The notes under the pieces: generated by a model
Seen by the model: the letters and a program-made list of their open reading frames with translations, nothing else
Told to the model about the DNA's origin: nothing
Databases searched by the model: none
Program-made: the position numbers and the translations under genes
NCBI RefSeq assembly: GCF_002775205.1
Contig: NC_036458.1
Span: 910,983-974,982 of the forward strand
Source of the DNA: Xiphophorus maculatus
Lineage: Eukaryota > Chordata > Actinopteri > Cyprinodontiformes > Poeciliidae
DNA length: 64,000 nt
Direction of reading: 5' to 3'
Shown: piece by piece, positions 22,201-34,212 of the stretch
How the letters are laid out: every line of letters starts with the position of its first letter
Position numbering within the stretch: position 1 is the first letter of the stretch

Positions 22201-25200
22201 CTACACTCAGCTACATGCTTGGCCACGCCCCATATCTTGGCTCCGCCCACATTTGGTGGGATTTTTGGTGTCTGCAGACCAAGTAGGCGTTTCCAAAAAA
22301 CAAAAAGGCGTCTCAAGAACCACACCTGATTGGACAAAATTAATGACCGTCTTTGGAGTTTTTTTCTTTAAAAATATGGCTAGCTTAATTATTGTTAGCA
22401 TCAGACTTTCATTTATTTATTTAGCTTTCTGTTGTAACTTATTAAGCAGTTAGATATAATAACAGCAGATAGATTTTATCAGCTGGACCAACTTTAGCAA
22501 AGTCTTCATAACTTCTCACAGAACTTCAGCTTGCATTTCAAAATAAGAGCATCAACTTATACACTGTTTTCACAACTAACTGAATCGACTTCTCTAAGAT
22601 ATTTACTAGTAAGGAGGTTAAACGTTGATTCAAAAAATAAATCCATTTTGGTTCCTGAAATAATGTGAATCTAAAAACAAAATGATCATTCAAAAAATAA
22701 TATTACTTAAACTGAAACATCACTGCAGAGAATCACCTGCTGAATTGCTCTAAATTTACCTGGGGGCGGGGCTAAGCGTTTTTGGGAGGGGCTAAGAGTT
22801 TGGGGCGGGGCTAGCTCCGGTTTAAAGTTGCACTAACAGCGTTCAGCTCCAGAAAGAAAGAAGCTCTGAATTGGAAAAGCAGACATTCAGCTGAACATTG
22901 TCAAGAAAATCCGAGCTCATCCCACTTCCCCATGCTGGAGATTTTAGTTTAACAGTAATAATAAATAAAGTTATCTTTAAAATGAATCACTCAAGTGACA
23001 TCAAGGCCCAACAGTAGACTTAAGTGTCAATAAATTTAGTTTAACAGTAATAATAAATAAAGTTATCTTTAAAATGAATCACTCAAGTGACATCAAGGCC
23101 CAGCAGTAGACTTAGGTGTCAATAAAATAAATCTGGTTGTGTGTGTTGTTTTTGTCTCATGCAAACTTTGCTTTAATTCTACTTTTTTCTATCTAATCAT
23201 AAGAAATCATAGTCAGACAGAGAGAGTCATTAAACAGGAAACGCAGGTTTCCTGGAAAAAGAGGAAGTAAGTTCCAGCCTGCAGATTTATAAAAAATAGC
23301 TGAGACTATTCCTTATTTTAAATCATGAAAGTTTAAAGAATGAAATCTAAACATTTTGGTAATTTGATAAGATTCAAAGTAAAATACTTATATTAATATT
23401 GGTTTACTTGTAATAATATTTACACGAACATTTGTGGGAACAGTTACAAGAAAAACAAGTAACTGTAACTTTGGCATCAAATAATTAGAATCATGTATTA
23501 TTCTTGGTTTCTTTTCAGAAAAACATCTGTAATAACTCACATTAAGATTATAATAAGTATAATTAATAAGTTATGGTTATAAAATCATAAATGAATGATA
23601 AATCAGAGAAGCTGAAGAAAATAAATGTGATATAAGTTATGGTTATAAAATTATAAATGAATGCTAAATCAGAGAAGCTAAAGAAAATAAATGTGATATA
23701 AATGTGATTTTGACATTGAACTTGAAATGGTGTAAAAATGTGTAACTGCAATTAAACATCACTGATATGTTGGAGGTAGAGAGTAGGTGAAAGGTGAAAG
23801 GCAAGGAACTAACAGGAGAGCAGAGATGATCAACGCCTTATTTAGAGAGTATGTGAAAGGTTGTGCAGGCAATGGACATAGGAGGTTGAGCAACCCTGAG
23901 ACATTAGCACAGACATCAGGAAATGTCTGTAAGACAGTGATGGATATGAGATCATCTGTCTGAGCAGTCAGAAACCCTATAAAAGGTGAGTGCAAAAGAG
24001 GAACCGTTCGTTGGATCCTCCGGGCAGCTTCGAGCCAAGAGATGGACAAAGAACTCTGCAGCTGAAGAAGAGCCGGGGCCACGGAGCCGAAGACTGTCCT
24101 GCTCATGCATGGGGACCAACCCGTCTGGCCCACAACCTGTGGCTTCGAATCGCACTTCTCTCATCGGCTGGGTTCAGACCCCAAAGACAAAGATGAAGAC
24201 AAAGGCAAAGACAAAGAAGAAGAACTGGTGCCTTCCTTCCTGCCAGCACCAAGTCCTGTGTGACCTCACCATCCATGCGGAGAGGAGGCTCATCAGACCT
24301 ACAGAGATTCCTGCCTTCGCTGATCAACATCTTCCTCCTGCTGCAACACCTTCTTCATCATCAGACCTGCGGAGATCCTGGCCTTCATCGATCGGCGTCT
24401 TCCTCCTGCTGCAACACCTTCTTCATCATCAGACCTGCGGAGATCCTGGCCTTCATCGATCGGCGTCTTCCTCCTGCTGCAACACCTTCTTCATCATCAG
24501 ACCTGCGGAGATCCTGGCCTTCATCGATCAGCGTCTTCCTCCTGCTGCAACACCTTCTTCATCATCAGACCTGCGGAGATCCTGGCCTTCATCGATCGGC
24601 GTCTTCCTCCTGCTGCAGCACCTTCTTCGTCGTCGTGCCAGGTCTGGGGTTCGAGGCGCCAGGCTCCGTCCGTCTCTCTCAAAGGTTCCTTTTTTAGTTC
24701 TCAGTGTCAGCAGTAGGGAAAGATAGACTAGATGATTGATTTTACTTATTTGATTATTTCTGCTACTGAATTAAGCTGTACTGACCCTTGCAAAAATGCC
24801 TTACTAATAAAATATTTAGCATAAAGAAAATCTAAAAGATGTTGTGGACATTCAGTTAATGAGTCACCTTAAAGTTCTTTGATGGTTGTAAAATAGCTGT
24901 GATGTTTGATTCTGGAGAGGAAGAGGTGGAAAATGTTTTATAGGTTGCTGGTAGCCCAAATTTAAAACAACATCCTTGGGACTCGCCCGAGTCACTAAAA
25001 CCTACCTGGTTCAATAACAAATGCAAGTTGTAAAATAGAGAACGAGCGACCGTTAACAGGTGTGCTCTGTGAAACTAGTTGGCTGTAGGCTGCTCAGTCT
25101 GGCTAATTCACAGAGGGAAGAAGGGTGAGACACCTGGATGTAGGCCGTTAAAAATCAGGTGAATCGTTTCTCGAAACCAGCTTAAACAGAGTTTACTTCA

Positions 25201-28200
25201 GTTCTGGACAGGGTAAATCCCGGCAGATTTAGGAAACTCAATTAACCCGTTAGATGGAGAGCTGGTAGCACATCTCCCCTCTCAGAAGAGGAAGCAGAGA
25301 GTGAGACAGTAGAGACAGAAAGGAGGGGGGGGGTGTTGCGCAACAACAAGTGGCGCCCAACGTGGGGCCCAGACTAACAGAGTAGGAGGGCCCTATGCCA
25401 AGTCAGTAAAAACAGATGTGAGACTCTGAATAGCTCACTTGGGTTACTAACTCTTAGGGAAAAGAGTTAGTGGTGACTGATAAGGCCATCAGTCACAACC
25501 CTCGCAGTAACTGTATAGCGTACAGGTGAGGGAAAGCTTCTACTGAGGATAAATGACCGGATCCAGACAGTGAAGCTAGTAGCCAACATAGTCTAGACCC
25601 ATCCCTGCTCGAAGGCTAAAGAGAGGCTTTGGGGGATAGACAACTCGAACCGACAGAGAGACGGAGTGATGGATGATCACTTCGAGGAGGAAAATCTGGG
25701 GAAGAAACCGGAGGAAGCCGGCCGTCCAGATCCTTTGGAAAATGAGGAGACCTCAACAGAACTGCATCAGCTTTCTGCACAGCTACCCAGGGCACCCAGG
25801 GCAGCGGATGGAAGGTTTGTTCATCAAGAGCACAGTCCCATGGGGTTCAGTCTGCATGGACGTAGCAGAGCCAATGGGGACAACAAGAAAGAGAGGTGAG
25901 AAGTACCTCTTGGTGCTGATGGACACAGTGACAACTGCTAGAAGAGCAGGTCTTCCCCTGCAGAGGAACTCCGTTCACGTCACAGAAAGCAGGGAGGCGA
26001 AGACACTTCTCCTTTTTGCTCAGAGAAGAAAAAGGGAAGTTGCAGCTCAAAGTGTCACTGAAAACAGGGCAGAGAGTTTGGATTAAAGCTCAAGATCGGC
26101 CTGCAACTACGGTGATCAAGCTGAGATTCAACGCCCGAGTTTTTGTAAAGCAAGTACTGAACTTCAACACAGTACTACTGATGAAGAAAGGGGTCCATGA
26201 GGAAGCAGTGCTCAAGCCAGTTCTTAGCTACAGCGAACCAGAACATTACGAGAAGATGGCCAGAGAATCAAGCACCATGCCATCCTACAGTAGACTGGCC
26301 ACTATTACAGGAAGGTTGCCGTTCAAAGAACAACTTCAAGGCTTTGGACTGGGAGGGCCGTGAAGAAATTGGACTATGCTAAAGAAGAACTCCTGTCACA
26401 ACCTGATGGATTAAACTGGAAAAGGGGCTGAAGTCGTGAGGAAGAAGCGGCGTCATAGAAAATCACCAAGATCAATTCTGTAACAAGGCAAGGAAGTCAG
26501 ACCCAACACCTGGAAGGTATGGATGGAAATCTGTTTTTTAAAGAAAAGGAGATGCCATTTGTACACTGTGAAACATTTGAAGGTGGTTTAATTTAAAAAT
26601 GAGAGTCCACCTGCTGCCTTGAAAATGTAGTTCAAGTCCACAAAATTGTTTTGGTTTTATCTCAGAAGTTAGTTTATGAAGTTGATTTAACAACACGAGA
26701 CAAGTTATCTAGAATTTTTTTTGTCTTGAATTCTGCGTTTTACTTAATGCCTTAAATTTAAACAAAATAGTTATTTCACAATAGGAGGGAAAACTATTGT
26801 CACCTAGTAAAAGAGCAGACATTTCTCTGTTAGTTTCATTCACAATATTGAGATAAAGTAAATGCCTATTTTACTTTAGAATTATTTAGATTTTTGTTTC
26901 AAATTGCCTTAATAAAATTTCTGATCTGATAAAAAAAATTTTTTACATCACAATGAATTCTGCTCAGAAACATCTGGTATGAACAGGTTTTTTTTTTTTT
27001 TGATGACCTAGGAACTCTAGTTTATTCGACTCTTAGAGGATTGCAGAATGAATAAATACTTAAAACAACTTACAATTAAATTGATCTTTAATGGACTCAC
27101 ATTTAGATTTAAAATCTAAAACTTGCTGAATCTGTTTGACTTAACAAATAGAAGATAGTAGAAACAATTGAAGACGGCTCAGAGGTTTTACAGTGTATGT
27201 GTGTTATCAAACCAAACGCAAGCTGAATTCACCCCTCAATGCAAGGCATCAGAAGCTTATTTTATAAGCCTACAAGCAACCGGAGGACTTAATTGTGTCC
27301 CACACGATGGATTGCATCCACAGAGGGAACTGTTTTGTTTTTGTTTTATTTTTCCACCTTCATCACACTTCAACCTGGCTGTAAGTTTTGATGAAGGGGT
27401 CCAAAGACTGCAGTTTTTTAATTGGACAATTCCTGATGCCTCTGACAACTCCAGTACCCCTTAACGACCCCAGCTATGGAAAAGGATCATGATTACGGAT
27501 AAAGCGTCATGATGCTTATGCTTTTTGCTTTGCTCTGCTGAACAGCCAGAATTTTTTTTTTTTTGTTTGAGGCCTTCTGTCTCAGCCCATCTTCCCTTCC
27601 CTAAAGAACCATCCCACATCCTGAAGAACCGACAGTTCATCCAGCGAAGGTTCCTGTAGAAGAATCAGAGCGATCCAAGTTTTCTTCGACATTCATCACC
27701 TCATGGGGGAAATCAAAACTCCAAGGAGGGGGTGTCAAGAGAAGTGGAGTTTTGATGACTACACTGAGCCCTCTGTGACAACTGAGGATGAAGAATCTGC
27801 ATCTTCACATCCCAGACGAACATCTTCTCTTTCCAGGGGATGAGGACGGCGAACTGCAGGAGGGTGATGGACTCCCAGCATGTGAAAGGTCTGACCTCGT
27901 GGAGGGGGTGTCAAGAAAATCCGAGCTCATCCCACTTCCCCATGCTGGAGATTTTAGTTTAACAGTAATAATAAATAAAGTTATCTTTAAAATGAATCAC
28001 TCAAGTGACATCAAGGCCCAGCAGTAGACTTAGGTGTCAATAAAATAAATCTGGTTGTGTGTGTTGTTTTTGTCTCATGCAAACTTTGCTTTAATTCTAC
28101 TTTTTTCTATCTAATCATAAGAAATCATAGTCAGTCAGAAAGAGTCATTAAACAGGAAAAGCAGGTTTCCTGGAAAAAGAGGAAGTAAGTTCCAGCCTGC

Positions 28201-31200
28201 AGATTTATAAAAAATAGCTGAGACTATTCCTTATTTTAAATCATGAAAGTTTAAAGAATGAAATCTAAACATTTTGGTAATTTGATAAGATTCAAAGTAA
28301 AATACTTATATTAATATTGGTTTACTTGTAATAATATTTACACGAACATTTGTGGGAACAGTTACAAGAAAAACAAGTAACTGTAACTTTGGCATCAAAT
28401 AATTAGAATCATGTATTATTCTTGGTTTCTTTTCAGAAAAACATCTGTAATAACTCACATTAGGATTATAATAAGTATAATTAATAAGTTATGGTTATAA
28501 AATCATAAATGAATGATAAATCAGAGAAGCTGAAGAAAATAAATGTGATATAAGTTATGGTTATAAAATTATAAATGAATGCTAAATCAGAGAAGCTAAA
28601 GAAAATAAATGTGATATAAATGTGATTTTGACATTGAACTTGAAATGGTGTAAAAAGGTGTAACTGCAATTAAACATCACTGATATGTTGGAGGTAGAGA
28701 GTAGGTGAAAGGTGAAAGGCAAGGAACTAACAGGAGAGCAGAGATGATCAACGCCTTATTTAGAGAGTATGTGAAAGGTTGTGCAGGCAATGGACATAGG
28801 AGGTTGAGCAACCCTGAGACATTAGCACAGACATCAGGAAATGTCTGTAAGACAGTGATGGATATGAGATCATCTGTCTGAGCAGTCAGAAACCCTATAA
28901 AAGGTGAGTGCAAAAGAGGAACCGTTCGTTGGATCCTCCGGGCAGCTTCGAGCCAAGAGATGGACAAAGAACTCTGCAGCTGAAGAAGAGCCGGGGCCAC
29001 GGAGCCGAAGACTGTCCTGCTCATGCATGGGGACCAACCCGTCTGGCCCACAACCTGTGGCTTCGAATCGCACTTCTCTCATCGGCTGGGTTCAGACCCC
29101 AAAGACAAAGATGAAGACAAAGGCAAAGACAAAGAAGAAGAACTGGTGCCTTCCTTCCTGCCAGCACCAAGTCCTGTGTGACCTCACCATCCATGCGGAG
29201 AGGAGGCTCATCAGACCTACAGAGATTCCTGCCTTCGCTGATCAACATCTTCCTCCTGCTGCAACACCTTCTTCATCATCAGACCTGCGGAGATCCTGGC
29301 CTTCATCGATCGGCGTCTTCCTCCTGCTGCAACACCTTCTTCATCATCAGACCTGCGGAGATCCTGGCCTTCATCGATCGGCGTCTTCCTCCTGCTGCAG
29401 CACCTTCTTCGTCGTCGTGCCAGGTCTGGGGTTCGAGGCGCCAGGCTCCGTCCGTCTCTCTCAAAGGTTCCTTTTTTAGTTTTCAGTGTCAGCAGTAGGG
29501 AAAGATAGACTAGATGATTGATTTTACTTATTTGATTATTTCTGCTACTGAATTAAGCTGTACTGACCCTTGCAAAAATGCCTTACTAATAAAATATTTA
29601 GCATAAAGAAAATCTAAAAGATGTTGTGGACATTCAGTTAATGAGTCACCTTAAAGTTCTTTGATGGTTGTAAAATAGCTGTGATGTTTGATTCTGGAGA
29701 GGAAGAGGTGGAAAATGTTTTATAGGTTGCTGGTAGCCCAAATTTAAAACAACATCCTTGGGACTCGCCCGAGTCACTAAAACCTACCTGGTTCAATAAC
29801 AAATGCAAGTTGTAAAATAGAGAACGAGCGACCGTTAACAGGTGTGCTCTGTGAAACTAGTTGGCTGTAGGCTGCTCAGTCTGGCTAATTCACAGAGGGA
29901 AGAAGGGTGAGACACCTGGATGTAGGCCGTTAAAAATCAGGTGAATCGTTTCTCGAAACCAGCTTAAACAGAGTTTACTTCAGTTCTGGACAGGGTAAAT
30001 CCCGGCAGATTTAGGAAACTCAATTAACCCGTTAGATGGAGAGCTGGTAGCACATCTCCCCTCTCAGAAGAGGAAGCAGAGAGTGAGACAGTAGAGACAG
30101 AAAGGAGGGGGGGGGTGTTGCGCAACAACAACATTTAAACTGGAAGTCTGACCGAAGTCGGAGTTGTCCCTCTTGTCGAAGAATAGCTTGTTGCCGACTC
30201 TCTGGACGATGATGTCCCAGGAGTTGACTGAGCGTGTGCAGCACATCAGTGTGGCCAGGATGGCGTCGGTGGCGAACACATTGCCCTGCGTCTTGGCCAG
30301 CTGGAGACGAGAGACGGACAGGGTTGACCCGTTGACCTCTGCGGAGCGGCGCAGCCGTGAGGGGCGGGGCTTACCTTTCTGATGACCGGGTCGTCGGTGG
30401 TGGTGACGGTGTGGAAGATCCTCTTGATGCTCTTCAGCTGCTTCTCGTTGCGGGTGGTGATGCGGTCGAAGGCCTTGTCGTAGTATTCCAGCGCGCCGCA
30501 GCACTCTCTGCAGGAAACACAGCGCCGCTTCAAGGCTCTGCCCCCAAACCACAGGGGGTCACCCTCAGGCTCCGCCCCCAAACACACAAACCACAGGGGG
30601 TCACCCCCACCTCTGCTTCACATGTAACAAAATTGGTGTCAAACGTACATTAATGCTTTCAGAGGTCATCAGAGGTCATCATCAATATCTTCGAAGCAAA
30701 AGCAGCAAACGTTTTCATTATTAGGTTTGAGTAAACTGGGGGGGGCTGGTTGACCTTTCATGACCTCTGGAAACATTAATATCCTTAAAATGACAGCGGC
30801 TCAAACCATTTTTGTTGCATAAACGTAGTCGGATTAATTTTGTTTGATTTAGCGACGATGAGCGGATCGGCGCCACCTACATGTCGACCGGGTCGGACAC
30901 CTCCATGTATCTCATCTTCATCAGTCGGGGGAAGTCCATCTCCTCCTTCACCTCCCAGTCACTCCGGACCTCCACTGACGAGTCTCTGGGCTTCAGCTGG
31001 GCCTGCAGCACAAACACACCCAGAATTATTCAATAATCGATTGATCCCAATTAATCATTTCAGTCCTAAAACATTTAAACTATTTCTTTTACGTGTGTCT
31101 TATTTGTTCTGTGTAACTTCATTTATTTCTTCTGAGTCATTTCAGATTTTATTGTTTTAAGATTTTTCTTTAGTTACATTTCAGCGACTTTTAAAACTAA

Positions 31201-33004
31201 ATAAGCTGCTAAAAATATTACTAAATGTTAGAAAAAAGATTTTGATTATTTCAATAATCGATTCATCATGAATGCATGAGTATATGAAAGCTTTAAGATG
31301 AAAGCTGTGATGATAATAGTGATGTTTAATCAGCTTTCTGTTGCTGATATGAAGGAATAATGATTTTCCTGATGAACTTTGATCAGATTTTCAGCAGTTA
31401 GCTCACATTCATTTTATCCACTACTTTTCTTCAGCGTCAGTAAAACTACCTGAGACTTCTGGTCCCACTTCTGTCGGACTCCAAACTGCTTCTGGAACTT
31501 CTTCTGCAGACGCATCCGATCCCTGAACACAAACCGGCGTTAACCCGCTAGTCCCCACCGACTGTCCGCCCGGCGCCATCAGGCAGGTCTCACCTCTCCT
31601 TCTGCTTGGCGCTCTTCGGGAGCGTCTGCATGTTGAACTGGGTCAGATTCCTGCGGTCTTTGTCTCTGCGCAGGTTCCTCTGTGGAAATAGTTACAAAAC
31701 CTTTAATCCGACTAGTTCTGCTGGTCCTGCTGGTTCTGCTGAGGTTCTGCGTTACCTGAGCAAAGCGCATGCGGTTCCTCTGGTACGCCGTCTTCTGCGT
31801 CTTGGCCGTGTCCACCAGCTGGAAGCTTGTCTCGTCTTCCTCGTGGAAGTAAGCGTACTGACTGCCGCCGCCAAACTGAGACGAATATTTATCTGAAAAT
31901 AATAATAATAAGAGAAACCAGACTGATAACTGAAACGCATGACTGTAGGACCAAAACGATCCACAGAATGATCCTCGGTTATTAAAGTTCCTCCAGACGT
32001 CGTTAAACTGCGTTTTACCCTTTAGAGTTTTGTGCATCCGCCAGCTAGCTGTTAGCAAATGCTAAGCGCTGCTAGCAGCTGCAGAAGGAGGCTGACAGAA
32101 CGAAGGGATCAATGAACTAAACAGAAAGATCCCACAGCTCAGCTGGTCCTCAAACGCCTCATCAGGAAACTTCCTGTCTCTGCTTGGAGCTAACGGCTAA
32201 CGGGAAACGCTTTGCTCCGTTTGGAAAACTCTTAACTTTAGACATGAACCTGCTGATCAACACGAACTAAAATTAATTACAAATATCTGATTTAGAAAAA
32301 ATTTATTTCATACTTCAAACTTCAGACTGAAAGTGATGTCTGAATTGTTTTTAATTTAAAGCAATAAAATGTTTTATTACTTAAAAAAGGATTAATTGTT
32401 CATTAACAGCATTTTCTCTTTCTTCTAGCTTAAGAAGCTACAACTGAACAAGTTTTCGATTGATTACTTGGTTAATAATCAAAATAATCAATAGATTACT
32501 AATATTTAACCTTAAAATAATCATTTCTAAAATATAAACTAGAGCTGCACCGATTGCAGTTTTCTGGCCGATCTTTAAAAAGCCTGACCTGATTCTGGTT
32601 TTCTGTCTAAAGGTTGCTCTTCATATAAAACTGTTTATCACATGTTTATCACATGTTCATCTCAAGCCGCTGTTTCACTCACTCGTGTATCTCTTGTCTT
32701 GGTAAGTTGCTCCGGTCCAGTCAGCAACCTGCCAGAACCAGAACACACAAACAGTGAGGAACCGACTGGAGATCAGAGCGGCTCAGACAGAACAAACCGA
32801 TCACCGATCGTCAGGCAGGACGAACCGATCACCGATCGTCAGGCAGGACGAACCGATCACCGATCGTCAGGCAGAACAAACCTTCCCCAGTCGGTCTCCT
32901 TTGCTGAACGGTTGGTACGGCATGTCCTTGAACTTCTCTGGGACGGCGCAGGGGCCCCATCCGGACGGGTTGTCCTGGATGACAGGGGCGTGAAACTTCG
33001 CCAT
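19202..33004 (-). CDS. eif3d: Eukaryotic translation initiation factor 3 subunit D
   Basis: Fifteen coding exons on the reverse strand, all with GT-AG borders, join to 1,659 bp (552 residues plus stop; human is about 548). Exons: 33004-32882, 32728-32683, 31892-31756, 31679-31594, 31522-31450, 31002-30881, 30507-30375, 30300-30153, 21906-21776, 21698-21613, 21544-21415, 20789-20647, 20578-20386, 20300-20207, 19215-19202. The start [20 protein letters not shown] and blocks such as [23 protein letters not shown] and [14 protein letters not shown] are hallmarks of eIF3d. This eIF3 subunit binds the 5' cap of selected mRNAs and contacts the 40S mRNA entry channel. The FSSDEEE serines near residue 531 correspond to the CK2 sites known in the human protein, within an acidic tail. 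The last exon adds only four residues. Intron 8 is enlarged to 8.2 kb by an endogenous retrovirus; the frame is undamaged. Confidence 0.97.
19610..19795 (+). repeat. 20-bp minisatellite in the last eif3d intron
   Basis: About nine tandem copies of a 20-bp unit (gagtcaagacgaccgaaccc, with variants). They lie between the last two coding exons of eif3d and produce an open frame rich in Asp, Pro, Ser and Gln that is not expected to be coding. Confidence 0.9.
23571..23702 (+). repeat. 66-bp tandem duplication in LTR U3
   Basis: Two adjacent 66-bp copies starting ttatggttataaaat differ at a few positions. The same pair is present in the 3' LTR, so it predates insertion. Confidence 0.85.
24289..24628 (+). 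repeat. 68-bp tandem repeat array in LTR R region, five copies
   Basis: Five 68-bp units contain cttcctcctgctgcaacacc; the first is divergent and the others are nearly identical. The 3' LTR has only three. A period of 68 bp is not a multiple of three, so reading frame rotates from unit to unit, which argues against a coding role. Confidence 0.9.
25351..25368 (+). other. Primer binding site, tRNA-Lys type
   Basis: TGGCGCCCAACGTGGGGC starts two bases after the 5' LTR. It is the 18-nt sequence complementary to the 3' end of tRNA-Lys1,2, the primer used by foamy viruses and several other retroviruses. Confidence 0.9.
25673..26363 (+). pseudogene. Retroviral integrase remnant, internally deleted and frameshifted
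   Basis: Two overlapping frames carry pieces of integrase. In the first (25673-26086) a block reading [12 protein letters not shown], followed by [11 protein letters not shown], resembles the start of the catalytic core, including its first Asp. In the second (26016-26363) GQRVWIKA followed by [10 protein letters not shown] and VLKPV resembles the C-terminal SH3-like DNA-binding domain. The central part of the core, with the second Asp and the Glu, is missing between them and the frames differ. No reverse transcriptase or protease motif is visible. The piece is non-functional. Identification rests on these short blocks and on its position between LTRs. Confidence 0.6.
26400..27898 (+). other. 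Retroviral interior without recognisable genes
   Basis: About 1.5 kb between the integrase remnant and the polypurine tract. It contains short frames only (for example 27168-27464) and no transmembrane or fusion-peptide pattern that would identify env. A second polypurine/LTR-edge-like motif lies at 27725-27740. Confidence 0.5.
27899..27908 (+). other. Polypurine tract of the endogenous retrovirus
   Basis: The sequence gtggaggggg sits directly before the TGTCAAG start of the 3' LTR, the position expected for the plus-strand primer. Confidence 0.85.
27909..30130 (+). repeat. 3' LTR of the endogenous retrovirus
   Basis: This 2,222-bp LTR has TATAAAA at 28896-28902 and AATAAA at 29588-29593. 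Apart from the repeat-number differences, only about six substitutions from the 5' LTR were noticed by eye over some 2.2 kb, which implies a very recent insertion. Its end lies 22 bp from the exon 8 splice donor of eif3d. Confidence 0.93.
30600..30850. repeat. Interspersed repeat in eif3d intron 6, related to 59508-59755
   Basis: Blocks such as ggtcatcagaggtca, aagcaaaagcagca, ctggttgacctttcatgacc and caaaatnggtgtcaaacgt recur around 59.5-59.75 kb. Some blocks are collinear and one (ggtgtcaaacgt) is inverted, suggesting a palindromic element. The family was not identified. Confidence 0.5.
32789..32876 (+). repeat. 28-bp tandem repeat in eif3d intron 1
   Basis: Three copies of a unit containing aaccgatcaccgatcgtcag sit directly beside the exon 1 donor at 32881. 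Confidence 0.85.
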
Positions 33005-33009
33005 GACCT

Positions 33010-34212
33010 GACGTCAAAACAAACAGATGGTTTATCAGTTTTGCACTTTAATAATCAGCAGATTGATCTGCGTATGGCCAGGGTCTCAGATCGGAGCAGC
33101 ACTCATTTCTCCAGCAATGAACTCAAACACAGAGCATTGATCGGATTGCGCAGTGGGCTAATCATCACCGACCCGTGAAGGAGTGAAAGAAGTCTGCTGT
33201 GATTTAAGCTGGAAATATTTTCTACTAATGGATTAAATTAATTTATTCTTCACACTGAATCATTTCTGTACAGTTACATCAGTGAACCTGCAGAAAAACA
33301 GAAAAGTTTTACTAAACTGGTTTCCTTGGTGACTATGTGGTTATAAGGAGAAAATATTAATTTAAACAAAAAAGACATTATAAAGATAGGTGTCAGTAAA
33401 ATTTATTTAAAACATTTTAATTTCCATTTGTGATTGTTATGCTTTTTAAAGAATTGTAGCTGCACATTCAGAAGAGAATTAAACAATGTAAGCAGACATT
33501 TCCAATCTAATAGCAAAAAAATAAGATCAGCATAACTTTTATAAATTTCTATGAATAAATAAATCAGCTCAGAGTAATTGACAAGCATGTATGATAAAAA
33601 AAAAACATTCAACATTTAGACCGGGAATAAACATATCACTTTTAATCAACTTACAATGCAGCTGATTACTTTCACAGTCCAGAAAAATCTAAATATGGTA
33701 ATATCAATATGAAATTTTTCAGAATCAGATTTTACGTTTGAATAACGAAAATGATTTTTACGTTATTCAAACATCAATGTCACAGAAAAATACGCACACA
33801 TGACGGCAGATCCAAAACTATTTTGGTTTATTTGTATATTGAGCAGCAATTATTATCGATCCTGTTTAAATAATATTTAAGCAGGTTTTCACAGTAATTC
33901 TTAACCTGGACTGAACCTGTTCACTAACTTTACCTGAACGTTCTGTAGTTTCTCATTACACAAGAAAATGAGTTTACATGAAAGTTTCCGTCTCTCCAGA
34001 TGGAAATAGTTTTAAATTTCGCATTTTTAACATTTTGGCCTCAACTAAGGCGGCTCTTCTTGCCAGGTGGCTCCGGCTGACGATGCTAAGCTAACTAGCT
34101 AACTAACTAACTACGGAAACCTTCCGGCGATGATCGACTTCATCTCAAAACATCAACAGAAGCGGGAGCAGATTTCACATCCTTCTGTGTTTCATTCAAC
34201 TCTCATCTTTAC
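33010..34212 (-). other. eif3d: Leader intron of eif3d
   Basis: AT-rich intron between the untranslated first exon and the start-codon exon. Nothing else was recognised. Confidence 0.5.

Larger units (their letters stand above)
22899..25348 (+). repeat. 5' LTR of the endogenous retrovirus
   Basis: This 2,450-bp LTR has a TATAAAA box at 23978-23984 and AATAAA at 24806-24811, so U3 is about 1.1 kb, R about 0.8 kb and U5 about 0.5 kb. It is 228 bp longer than its partner, which is fully explained by an extra 92-bp tandem copy (units starting 22946 and 23038) and two extra 68-bp units in R. A frame running through R (23986-24726) has no ATG and crosses these repeats, so it is unlikely to be coding. 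Confidence 0.93.
22899..30130 (+). mobile_element. Endogenous retrovirus with complete LTRs, inserted in eif3d intron 8
   Basis: Two long direct repeats (22899-25348 and 27909-30130) begin TGTCAAG and end CAACAACA. They enclose a primer binding site, a degraded pol remnant and a polypurine tract. The four bases ACAT immediately precede the element (22895-22898) and follow it (30131-30134), a target duplication left by retroviral integration. The element runs antisense to eif3d. Gag, most of pol and env are absent or unrecognisable in the 2.56-kb interior, so the copy could only have moved with proteins supplied in trans, or it lost coding sequence later. The tRNA-Lys primer, long LTRs and 4-bp duplication would fit a spuma-like (foamy-related) fish retrovirus, but too little protein remains to decide. 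The element is described here only; no intact viral gene is present. Confidence 0.93.

Noticed and set aside
23986-24726. 246-codon open frame inside the 5' LTR, with a shorter version in the 3' LTR
   Set aside because: It has no ATG start, begins just after the TATA box and runs through a 68-bp repeat that changes frame in every unit. The two LTR versions differ only by repeat number.
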